37,242 bases of DNA from JBOGWP01 sp050693875. Lineage in GTDB: Bacteria > Actinomycetota > CADDZG01 > JAHWKV01 > JBOGWP01. Position 1 is the first letter of the stretch. Every line of letters begins with the position of its first letter. The stretch covers positions 1 to 37,242 of the forward strand of contig JBOGWP010000049.1 of NCBI GenBank assembly GCA_050693875.1. The letters are read 5' to 3'. Shown here one piece after another: positions 1 to 9,760 of this stretch. The position numbers and the translations under genes were made by a program. Below the pieces are notes generated by a model that worked only from the letters and a program-made list of their open reading frames with translations, had not been told where the DNA came from and did not search any database.

Positions 1-245
1 GTCTGCCCGGGCGACGTCCAGGTCGTCGAGGCATTTGGCTCCGATCGCCACGGCCTCGGCCACGCCAAGGATCGTCTCAGCCTCCGACAGCCCACGATCG
101 CGAGCCTTGAGGTGCAGGTGAGCATCGCGGGGCCAAGCCCGATCGCCTCGGCCGTCTCCCGGAGCAGCACCGCTCCGGCGTGGGCGGTGATCTTGCGGTC
201 GGTGGTGGAAACCTCGACTTTGGGCGCGCCCGGGGATATTCTCAC
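1..245 (-). pseudogene. IS1380-family transposase, 5' fragment with a frameshift
   Basis: Read on the minus strand from a GTG at 245, the translation begins VRISPGAPKVEVSTTDRKI and continues through ITAHAGAVLLRETAEAIGLG, closely matching the N-terminus of the intact transposase at 31134-32447. At about 118-130 roughly four bases are missing compared with the intact gene. The reading frame then changes, and the similarity resumes in another frame (RGLSEAETILGVAEAVAIG, CLDDLDVARAD). A GGAGG-type ribosome binding site sits upstream at about 255-260. The gene is probably inactive; the rest is beyond the window. Confidence 0.8.
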
Positions 246-370
246 TTCGCGAGTGCCTCCTCGGTGGGGGAAATGGTGAGCGTGGTAGCCCTATTTTCCC
301 TGCTCAGGAGGCCTTCTCTTTGGATTTGAGGCGCGCAGATTTCCGCCTACCGCTGGATCTGAGTAGTTAA
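1..370 (-). mobile_element. Partial IS1380-like insertion sequence, cut by the window edge
   Basis: The bases at 347-370 are a terminal repeat closely matching, in reverse complement, the left terminus of the intact element at 31009-31032 and, directly, its right terminus at 32617-32640. Inside it, on the minus strand, lies the 5' part of a transposase related to the one at 31134. The copy is inverted relative to the intact one and runs off the left edge. The untranslated stretch between terminal repeat and transposase start (246-346) matches the intact copy only loosely, so this is a diverged relative rather than a recent duplicate. Confidence 0.8.
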
Positions 371-639
371 CTGCCGGGCCACTCTCGTCCCTTCGGCGGC
401 GCCTTCATCACGTCCTCGAGCGATCCCTTCCGCGGTGGTGGAGGCGGGCTGTCCAGCGAGGCCTTCCCACGGAGCTGTCCGGCCGCCTTCAGAACGTCGT
501 CGAGCGACTTCCTCGGAGCGCCGTGGATGCGGATCCGAAGCGCCGCCAGCAGCTCGGCGTGCTCGTCGGAGAGACCCTGGGTGCGGTCGATCTCAGCCAG
601 GACCTCCTCGGCCCGCCGGAGGAGCGCCTCGTCGTCCAC
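367..639 (-). CDS. Small hypothetical protein ending inside the IS terminus
   Basis: About 90 residues from a GTG at 639 that begins VDDEALLRRAEEVLAEIDRT. I recognise no family. The N-terminal half looks helical and charged. The C-terminal half has a short internal repeat: KSLDDVLKAA, then a proline run (PPPPP), then KGSLEDVMKAP. The last codon and the TAA stop (367-369) fall in the terminal repeat of the neighbouring insertion sequence, so the native C-terminus may have been lost and the stop supplied by the element. The frame is open further upstream but without a convincing start, and that stretch overlaps the next gene. It may be a truncated relic. Confidence 0.45.
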   Translation of the reverse strand: MDDEALLRRAEEVLAEIDRTQGLSDEHAELLAALRIRIHGAPRKSLDDVLKAAGQLRGKASLDSPPPPPRKGSLEDVMKAPPKGREWPGS

Positions 640-704
640 GCGACCATTCTGAAGCCGCAGGCGAGAGCGCGTCGAGTGGCAACCCCAGACCCGTCCCCGG
701 GCGG

Positions 705-1256
705 TTACCCGGCGTCGCGGCTCCTCAGCGTCGAGTGGATTTGCGCCAGGCGCTCCGCCACCGACCCCTTGAGGGTCCAGTAGGGGATGTCGTGGGAGGC
801 CAGGATGCCGAGGATCCTCTCGTCGATCTCGCGCTGGAACTCCGGGTCGTCCGGACGCAGCCCGTCGAGCACGATCGGGAACTCGATCGGCAGATAGAAG
901 ACGTGCGAGTAGTTGCTTCGCAGGCGACGCTCGGCGAGGCGCCGGCACTCGTCCCACAGCGCCATCTCTTTGCGGTGCGGCTTGTGGGCCAGCACCCACT
1001 CGGCGTATGCAAGGGCGTCCACGAGCGAGCGGTCACCCACGAACTCCGGCGTGGAGATCTCGTTGTTGTACTGCTTCAGGAAGATCAGGGTCTCGGTCTC
1101 GGGCGTGGCGTCCTTGTCGAGCTTGAATCCGAGCGACACCACCTCGCGTGCCGTTTCCGGCAACAGCGGGAGCTCGAGCTGCCGGGCCAACGCCTCCGCC
1201 AGCATCGTCTTGCCGGTCGAGAAGCTGCCGACGATGGCGATGCGTCGGTGGCTCAC
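705..1256 (-). CDS. NadR/AAA_28-like P-loop ATPase or kinase
   Basis: A protein of 183 residues from the GTG at 1256 (VSHRRIAIVG). A Walker A motif GSFSTGKT lies at about residues 10-17, followed by LPETAREVV, LIFLKQYNNE and the aspartate-containing FVGDRSLVDALAYAEW. This pattern is typical of the AAA_28 group that includes the ribosylnicotinamide-kinase domain of NadR. It probably phosphorylates a small molecule or acts as an NTPase; the substrate cannot be told from sequence. It is divergent from the aconitase gene with about 100 bp between them. An upstream GTG near 1322 is also in frame, but the P-loop near the N-terminus of the 1256 version fits the family better. Confidence 0.75.
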   Translation of the reverse strand: MSHRRIAIVGSFSTGKTMLAEALARQLELPLLPETAREVVSLGFKLDKDATPETETLIFLKQYNNEISTPEFVGDRSLVDALAYAEWVLAHKPHRKEMALWDECRRLAERRLRSNYSHVFYLPIEFPIVLDGLRPDDPEFQREIDERILGILASHDIPYWTLKGSVAERLAQIHSTLRSRDAG

Positions 1257-1362
1257 GGCCTCGGTGCCGACGACCGGCCGCGCAGCATGCTCTGTGCCAT
1301 CGGCGACGAAGCCTAGCACCGGTCCCGGCACCCCTGTTCCCATCCGAGCAACAATGGAGTCG

Positions 1363-4011
<2,649 letters not shown>

Positions 4012-4025
4012 GGCCCAGGAGCCGG

Positions 4026-4089
4026 CCGGGGGCGTCCCCCGGAAATGCAGAAGGCGTGCCCACAGGTGTCGGCTGGCGGGCACGCCTTC
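4026..4089 (+). terminator. Double hairpin after aconitase
   Basis: Fifteen bases past the acnA stop there is a perfect 7-bp stem with a 3-base loop (4026-4032 with 4036-4042). A second hairpin follows with a perfect 12-bp stem, GAAGGCGTGCCC at 4050-4061 pairing with 4078-4089 around a 16-base loop. Neither has a T-tract, so this may be a terminator of the high-GC kind or an mRNA-stabilising structure. Confidence 0.55.
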
Positions 4090-4201
4090 GGCCACGGAGC
4101 GTCCGGCCTGGGGAACCCCGGCGTCTACGGGGGGACTTGGATCGCTCTGGAGTTCGGCCGGTTGCTGGAGTGCATCGTGTCACGGGACTACTGGGATGTA
4201 A

Positions 4202-4242
4202 TCCCCCTTCCGGGGGAGAGACCCCCTAGTTCATTTGGGGGA
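4202..4242. promoter_or_regulatory. Two C5/G5 inverted repeats upstream of the ligase gene
   Basis: CCCCC at 4203-4207 pairs with GGGGG at 4212-4216, and CCCCC at 4222-4226 pairs with GGGGG at 4237-4241. They lie in the 380-bp gap between acnA and the ligase, which otherwise holds no gene I can see. They could be operators or stem-loops; no function is shown. Confidence 0.3.
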
Positions 4243-4415
4243 TAAGACCGTCTTTTATGCATCACTCTGCTTTAAGATATTTGCCTGCTTCGGGCCCCTC
4301 CAGGCGCTCTCGCTTCGCCCCTCCCGCCTCGACGAGCGGATGCCACAACCTCGATGCCGACGGTCGAAGACCCTTCAGCTCGTGAGATCCGATGGGCGCG
4401 AGAGATGATGGGGCG

Positions 4416-5483
4416 GTGAACCTCCCCGTCGTGCCGCCGGTGAAGCCCATGCTGGCGAAGCTCGTACCCGAGATCCCCGAGGGGGCGATCTACGAGCCAA
4501 AGTTCGACGGCTTCCGCTGCATCGCCTTCCGCGATGGGGCCGGCGTCGAGCTGGGCAGCCGCAACGAGCGGCCGATGAACCGGTACTTCCCCGAGATCGT
4601 GGATGCCGTGCAGCGGGAGCTTCCCGAACGCTGCGTGGTCGACGGCGAGATCATCGTGATGCTCGACGGAAGGCTGGACTTCGAGGCCCTCCAGCAGCGC
4701 ATCCACCCGGCAGCCTCCAGAGTCAGGATGCTCGCGGAGCGCACGCCGGCGACCTTCGTCCTGTTCGACCTGCTCGCGCTGGGCGACGACCGGTACACCG
4801 AGCGGCCGTTCTCCGAGCGCCGCGCCGCGTTGCAGCACGCCCTGACCGGGGCGAACCCGCCAATCCTGCTCACGCCGGCCACGTCGTCGATCGAGGTGGC
4901 CCGCGACTGGTTCCACCGCTTCGAGGGGGCGGGCTTCGACGGCATCGTCGCCAAGCCTCCCGACGTCCGCTACGTCGAGGACCGCCGGGTGATGTTCAAG
5001 ATCAAGCACGAGCGGACCGCCGACTGCGTCGTCGCCGGCTTCCGGTGGCACAAGTCGGGAGACGGCGTCGGCTCGCTGATGCTCGGCCTCCACGACGAGC
5101 AGGGCAGCCTGTGGCCCGTCGGCGTCGCGGCATCGTTCCCCGCCTTGCAGCGGCGGCAGCTGATCGCCACCCTCGAGCCCTACCGGCTGCACGAGGGGGA
5201 TTCCCACCCGTGGTCGCCCGAGGGCGCCTTCGAGCGGCTGCCCGGCGAGCCGTCGCGCTGGAACCGGGACAAGGACCAGTCGTGGGAGCCGTTGCGGCCC
5301 GAACTGGTCGTCGAGGTCGCCTACGACTACATGGAGGGCAACCGGTTCCGCCACGTGGCCCACTTCCGGCGCTGGCGTCCCGACCGCACGCCCGACTCGT
5401 GCACCTTCGAACAGCTGGAACGCCCCACTCCGGTCGACCTCTCGACGTTCCTCGAAGCCGCGAGGGAGCCCCGCGGGAGCTGA
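4416..5483 (+). CDS. ligC: ATP-dependent DNA ligase, LigC type
   Basis: A 355-residue ligase that seals DNA nicks by ATP-dependent adenylation. The nucleotidyltransferase motif I is EPKFDGFR, with the lysine at about residue 29, followed by ELGSRNERPMNRYFPEI, VDGEIIV and DGIVAKPPDVRYVEDRR. The C-terminal half is an OB-fold ending in ELVVEVAYDYMEGNRFRHVAHFRRWRPD. The GTG at 4416 gives VNLPVVPPVKPMLAK, matching the N-terminus I recall for mycobacterial LigC; an ATG at 4392 is also in frame. LigC is thought to act in backup end joining or repair. The broken LigD-type polymerase gene 2.3 kb away would have been its natural partner. Confidence 0.9.
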   Translation: MNLPVVPPVKPMLAKLVPEIPEGAIYEPKFDGFRCIAFRDGAGVELGSRNERPMNRYFPEIVDAVQRELPERCVVDGEIIVMLDGRLDFEALQQRIHPAASRVRMLAERTPATFVLFDLLALGDDRYTERPFSERRAALQHALTGANPPILLTPATSSIEVARDWFHRFEGAGFDGIVAKPPDVRYVEDRRVMFKIKHERTADCVVAGFRWHKSGDGVGSLMLGLHDEQGSLWPVGVAASFPALQRRQLIATLEPYRLHEGDSHPWSPEGAFERLPGEPSRWNRDKDQSWEPLRPELVVEVAYDYMEGNRFRHVAHFRRWRPDRTPDSCTFEQLERPTPVDLSTFLEAAREPRGS

Positions 5484-5499
5484 GGGCCGCCGAGGACGT

Positions 5500-6594
5500 T
5501 CAGCTCGCCGAGAAGCTGTAGGACGCGGGGATCCCGGGAAGGAGCTGCGCACCATCCCAGCCGACTCGCCACACCCTCATCCACCCACCCAGACCGCTGA
5601 AGAAGAGCCAGCGCCCGTCGGACGACCAGCCGGCGGCCCCGATCGGCTCCCCGGTGGCGACCTCGGAGCCGGAAATGCGGCGGGCCGTGCGACTGGCGAC
5701 GTCGACGATCACGAGCGCCGCCCGCTGATTCGACACCGGGGCGAACGCGGCGAGCCTCGCCCCATCGGGCGAGAAGGCACCGCCTCCGAGGTAGCTGAAG
5801 GTGCCTCGAACCGGCTCGACCCCGACATCCTTCCCCGTCGCCGGCTCGGTCAGGTGAAGCGGGCAGCTGCCCTGAGAACAACCAGGCGTCCAGGCGACCA
5901 CATGCGGCTTGGCGCCGATCACGCCGAGCAAGCCCCCCTCGCCCAGTCGGCGACCGAGGCGTCGCGACCTCGTATCCCAGATCCAGAGCTCGGTGCCCCC
6001 GTCCGTGCTCCGGGTCGCGACGAGCCCGGCGGCGGTGTCGGCGACGGGGGAGAAGAGCGCAGGCAGCGCCGCGCGGCGAACCACTCGGCTGCTCCCCAGC
6101 TCGACCTCCCGCCCCTCCGTTCGACTGCCCTGCGAGATCAGCCAAACCCGGCCCTCCCTTGTCGAGGGAACCAGCGCATCGGCCTGCCCCAGGCCCACCC
6201 GGGGAGCTCGAAGGTCGAAGGGCTGCACCGATGCCTCCGTGTGATCGCCGAGGCTTTCCAGAAGGACGAGGAGGGTTCCCACCCGAGCGATCCCCCCTAC
6301 CGGAGAGATGGAGATCATCGCAACCGACCTCGCCTGCGTGTCCAGGTCGATGTGACTCAGCTCCGAACGGGTGGCGACGAAGAGGGAAATCCCGGCGCTC
6401 TCGTCGATGGGCCACACGGGGCTCGGCTGGGGCTGGGCGACGAAGGTGGGCAGGGTCGACGAGGGCGATGGTACGGCCCTCAGTCCCCTCATCGAGGTCT
6501 TGCCGAGAAGCGCACCGACGAGCACCGTCCCGGCGACGGCCGCTGCTGCAACGCCTGCTCGCCTCCCGATCCCCCGCGCCATCCCGTCCGGCAC
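5500..6594 (-). CDS. Membrane-anchored propeller-like protein of unknown role
   Basis: 364 residues from a GTG at 6594 (ATG at 6582 is an alternative). One hydrophobic segment near residues 13-30 (GVAAAAVAGTVLVGALLG) suggests an N-terminal membrane anchor with the rest outside. The remainder has repeated strand-rich blocks, such as LFSPVADTAAGLVATRS, GGGAFSPDGARLAAFAP and GWSSDGRWLFFSG. The (F/W)SxDGRxL pattern is typical of TolB/WD40-like beta propellers. CSQGSC offers a possible disulfide. It converges on the ligase gene, with 16 bp between stops. No catalytic motif is visible; a binding or scaffold role is the most that can be inferred. Confidence 0.7.
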   Translation of the reverse strand: MPDGMARGIGRRAGVAAAAVAGTVLVGALLGKTSMRGLRAVPSPSSTLPTFVAQPQPSPVWPIDESAGISLFVATRSELSHIDLDTQARSVAMISISPVGGIARVGTLLVLLESLGDHTEASVQPFDLRAPRVGLGQADALVPSTREGRVWLISQGSRTEGREVELGSSRVVRRAALPALFSPVADTAAGLVATRSTDGGTELWIWDTRSRRLGRRLGEGGLLGVIGAKPHVVAWTPGCSQGSCPLHLTEPATGKDVGVEPVRGTFSYLGGGAFSPDGARLAAFAPVSNQRAALVIVDVASRTARRISGSEVATGEPIGAAGWSSDGRWLFFSGLGGWMRVWRVGWDGAQLLPGIPASYSFSAS

Positions 6595-6833
6595 CGTGGG
6601 GTACTTGTCGCGCCCACGACGACCGCGGTCAAGCGCCTCCGGGACCCCCAGCGGCTCGCCTGCGGCCTCGGCTCCTGGTCGGCTCCGTGCGACGCGGCGT
6701 GGAATCCTCGAACATGTCCACCGCGGTCTCTCCTCTCGTCCGTCAAGTCCTGTTCAACCGGACGGTAGAGGCGTCTGGACGGGAGGCCGAGCCAGGGTGT
6801 TCGGGACCGGTGGAGCGCGAGCGGAGGAACGGG

Positions 6834-7760
6834 ATGCGAGAGCTCGTCGTGCTCGGGACGGCAAGCCAGGTGCCCACGCGGGAGCGCAACCCGAACGCAT
6901 GCTTCCTGCGCTGGGACGAGCACGGCATCCTCCTCGACCCCGGCGAAGGGGCCCAGCGCCAGCTGACCCTGGCCGGCATCCCCGTCTCCGCGATCACGAT
7001 GATCTGCATCACGCACTTCCACGGTGACCACTGCCTCGGGCTTCCCGGCATCATCCAGCGCCTCTCCCTCGACCGCGTGGCGCACCCGGTCGACGTCTAC
7101 TTCCCGGCCGGCGGCCTCCCCTACTTCGACCGCCTCAGGAACGCCGCCGCGTTCCACGACGCCCCCGAGCTCGTGGTGCACCCGCTCGATCCACGAGGGG
7201 CCGCGGTCGACGCTCCTGCCTTCCGGCTGATCGCCACGCCGCTGGATCACCGGGGGGAGACGCTCGGATACCGGCTCGAGGAGCCCGCCCGGCGCCGCAT
7301 GCTGCCCGATCGCCTGGAGCCCCTGGGCATTCGGGGCCCCGAGGTCGGCCGCCTCGTACGGGAAGGGACGATCGGCGCGAGAGGCCGGACGGTGGCGATC
7401 GAGGAGGTGAGCGAGATCCGGCCGGGCCAGCGCTTTGCGTTCGTCATGGACACCAGGCTCTGCGACGGCGCCTTCGTCCTCGCCGAGCAGGCGGACCTGC
7501 TGGTCTGCGAGTCGACCTACCTGTCGGCCGAGGAGGGCCTTGCGACCGAGTACCGTCACCTCACCGCCGCGCACGCGGCGCGAATCGCTGCGGAGGGGCG
7601 AGCTCGTCGTCTCGTCCTCAGCCACTACTCCCAACGCCATCCCGACGAGTCGGAGTTCGAGGCGGAGGCCTCGACGATCTTCCCCGACGCGGTTGCCGCA
7701 CGTGACCTCTCGCGGTTCTCGCTCCCCCGCCGCCGTTCAAACGACGGGCGGCGGATCTAG
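6834..7760 (+). CDS. rnz: Ribonuclease Z-like metallo-beta-lactamase-fold hydrolase
   Basis: 308 residues. RNase Z removes 3' trailers from tRNA precursors. The zinc-binding motif THFHGDHCLGLPG is at residues 60-72, after the N-terminal LGTASQVPTRERNPNACFLRW and LLDPGEG typical of the ElaC/RNase Z branch. Later ligands fit with FVMDTR, CESTYL and LVLSHYSQRH, the last being the RNase Z-specific histidine region. The start at 6834 has a GGAGG site about 7 bases upstream. The stop overlaps by four bases the end of the convergent LigD-type pseudogene. A 240-bp gap separates it from the divergent propeller gene. Confidence 0.85.
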   Translation: MRELVVLGTASQVPTRERNPNACFLRWDEHGILLDPGEGAQRQLTLAGIPVSAITMICITHFHGDHCLGLPGIIQRLSLDRVAHPVDVYFPAGGLPYFDRLRNAAAFHDAPELVVHPLDPRGAAVDAPAFRLIATPLDHRGETLGYRLEEPARRRMLPDRLEPLGIRGPEVGRLVREGTIGARGRTVAIEEVSEIRPGQRFAFVMDTRLCDGAFVLAEQADLLVCESTYLSAEEGLATEYRHLTAAHAARIAAEGRARRLVLSHYSQRHPDESEFEAEASTIFPDAVAARDLSRFSLPRRRSNDGRRI

Positions 7761-8775
7761 CCTGTGGACCGGCTCGCCTTGGCCCTCTTCGCCTTCGAGG
7801 GCATAACCCGCCGCTCCTCGCCCGGCTGTTTCGGGAAGTGGGGGGGCCACGGCGCATCCCCCAGCCCCCCCTCCTCGTCCCGGCGGGCAAGCTCGAGCAG
7901 CGAGTCGAGGGTGCCCGCCCTGTCGTCGATCGCGCCCCCGGGATCCCCCCCGGGTCGGTACCGACCGGGCACGGAGACGATCGTCAATTCCTCGGGTTCG
8001 ACCTCGGCGACCTCGCTCCCGTCGAGGGGACACGACACCCGGCCGTCGGCACCGGCCGCACCGAGTACACCGAGGCGACCGTCCGGTCTCGCGCGTTCTG
8101 GTTGTAGTCGATGAATACGCCGTGGCGCTGCTCCTTCCACCAGGCGGTCGTCGCCATCCCCCTCGACCGGCGCTCGACCTCACGCGCGAACGCCAGTGCC
8201 GCACGGCGGACCTCGGTGAACGGCCAGCGCGGCTCGATCCGGACGTTGACGTGCATGCCTCGCTTGCCGGATTTCTTTCGGGAGCCCGTCCAACCCGTGG
8301 TCGGCGAGCACCTCCCGGACGAGCAGCGTGAGCCTCCGCACGTCGGCGAAGGGGACCCGGGCGTCGGGTCGACGTCGATCCGCAGCTCATCGGGACGGTC
8401 GACGTCGGTGCGGCGGACCGGCCAGGGATGGAGCTCCATGCAGCCCAGGTTGACGGCCCGCGATGTGCGCCGCGTCCGCCGGCGCGAGGAACGTGGCGGT
8501 GCGCCCGCTGGGAAAGGGACCGTCGCGGTCTGGATCCAGGGGGGCGCTCAGAGGGAACCCCGCTTCTGGCAGAAGGAGTCGCCGTCGACGCCGTTGGGAT
8601 GCCGCTCGAGCATCGTCGGGCGCTCCCGGAAGCCGACGAGCGCTCCGTCGCTCACCGCCAGGTAATACTCGACCAGATCGAGCTTGGTGAGGTCGAGCTT
8701 CGGAAAGAACACCTTCTCCGGGTTCGTGATGCGCACCGGCTTCCCGCCGATCTCGAGCTCGATGAAGTCCGCCAT
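7757..8775 (-). pseudogene. LigD-type DNA polymerase/primase domain protein, multiply frameshifted
   Basis: Similarity to the LigD polymerase (PrimPol) domain is continuous but spread over three frames. It begins at ATG 8775 after GGGAG with IELEIGGKPVRITNPEKVFFP, LDLVEYYLAVSDGALVGF and MLERHPNGVDGDSFCQKR, where a frame change leads to a stop near 8548. It resumes as FPSGRTATFLAPADAAHI, then MELHPWPVRRTDVDRPDELR, then KKSGKRGMHVNVRIEPRWPF and AREVERRSRGMATTAWWKEQ, and finally VSCPLDGSEVAEVEPEEL. I count at least five small indels over about 1 kb. An intact protein would have about 340 residues, the size of a stand-alone LigD-Pol (PrimC-like). It is a decayed end-joining polymerase, unless the indels are sequencing errors. 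Confidence 0.85.
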
Positions 8776-8819
8776 GGCTCCCAACTATGACCGCCCGGCT
8801 CGCCCCGGGACGAAGCGCA

Positions 8820-9740
8820 TCAGCGGGCCTCGAAGCTGAAACGGTCGAGCTCGCTGCCATCGGCGGCGATCGCCGTCACCGTCACCGTCCGGCCGGTGAC
8901 CTCGAGGAGCAGGAAATGGTGGACGGCGGCGCAGCGAAGGAGCCAGACCTCGCGGCGGTCGCAGCGGTACAGGGGGGCGCCGCCCCCACCGGTGACCACG
9001 TAGTGGATCCCCTCGAAGAGCGAGTGCTCGTAGAGGTGGTTGTGGCCCGAGAGGATGAGGTCGACGCCGAAGCGACGGAAGATCGGAACGAGGCGCACTT
9101 GCACGTCCTCGTCGCTTGTGTGGCCGCTGCCCACGGTGTAGGGAGGGGCATGGACCACGGCGATTCGGACCTCGGCCGTCGACGCTGCAAGGGCCTGCTC
9201 CAGCCAGCGCACCTGCTGCGGGTCCCCGGGGCGGGAGGAGTCGAGGACGAAGAACTCGGCGCCCCCCTCCGACCACGAGTACCAGCGCTGCGCTGCCCCG
9301 AGGAGGTCTGCCGTCGACCGCCCGGCGAGATCGTGGTTGCCCCACGCCGCCCGCCAGCGATGGCCCGCCCACCCCAGCAGGCACGCCTCGGGCTGCTCGA
9401 AGTTGCTCGGGGTCGCCCTGCCGTCGGGCCGGTAGAAGTTGTCCCCCGTCGTCGCGACGGTAGCAAACGGCTGGGCCCCCCGGATCTCGCACATGCGCCG
9501 GGTCACGGCTCGCTGTGCGGGCCCCGCCCATCCCCAGTCACCTTTGACGGCAAGACGCACCGCCGGCGAGGCCGGGGGTAGCGGGCTCGGGCCCGGGGGG
9601 GCCGCTGACGATGGCAAGTCGGTGCCTCCGCCCCCGGCCGGTGGCGAGTCCGCGCCCCGGAGGCAGGCAGTGAGCACGACCGCGGCGGCCAGAACCAGCG
9701 CTGCGGTTCCGAGCCGTCGGTCGGGGAAAGCTAGTCGCAC
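8820..9740 (-). CDS. Secreted metallophosphoesterase lipoprotein
   Basis: 306 residues from a GTG at 9740. A hydrophobic signal ends in the lipobox LTAC (Cys26), followed by a Pro/Gly/Ser-rich linker to about residue 60. The calcineurin-like metal motifs follow in order: GDWGW (68-72), TGDNFY (99-104), WGNHD (134-138), VVHAPPY (197-202) and SGHNHLYEH (232-240). This set, with GDWG and GDNFY, resembles purple acid phosphatase or TRAP-type enzymes. It probably hydrolyses phosphoesters outside the membrane; the substrate is unknown. It is divergent from the double protease gene, with only 20 bp between starts. Confidence 0.85.
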   Translation of the reverse strand: MRLAFPDRRLGTAALVLAAAVVLTACLRGADSPPAGGGGTDLPSSAAPPGPSPLPPASPAVRLAVKGDWGWAGPAQRAVTRRMCEIRGAQPFATVATTGDNFYRPDGRATPSNFEQPEACLLGWAGHRWRAAWGNHDLAGRSTADLLGAAQRWYSWSEGGAEFFVLDSSRPGDPQQVRWLEQALAASTAEVRIAVVHAPPYTVGSGHTSDEDVQVRLVPIFRRFGVDLILSGHNHLYEHSLFEGIHYVVTGGGGAPLYRCDRREVWLLRCAAVHHFLLLEVTGRTVTVTAIAADGSELDRFSFEAR

Positions 9741-9748
9741 GCGGGCGC

Positions 9749-9754
9749 TACGAT
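9749..9754 (+). promoter_or_regulatory. TACGAT -10 box for a probably leaderless mRNA
   Basis: TACGAT fits TANNNT and ends six bases before the GTG at 9761. No Shine-Dalgarno sequence is present, and the whole gap to the divergent gene is 20 bp. This spacing would start transcription at or next to the start codon. Confidence 0.5.
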
Positions 9755-9760
9755 CGTCTT

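Noticed and set aside
913..1353. N-terminal extension of aconitase
   Set aside because: The frame is open upstream but overlaps the divergent P-loop ATPase gene and has no aconitase similarity before SNDPFEIRR.
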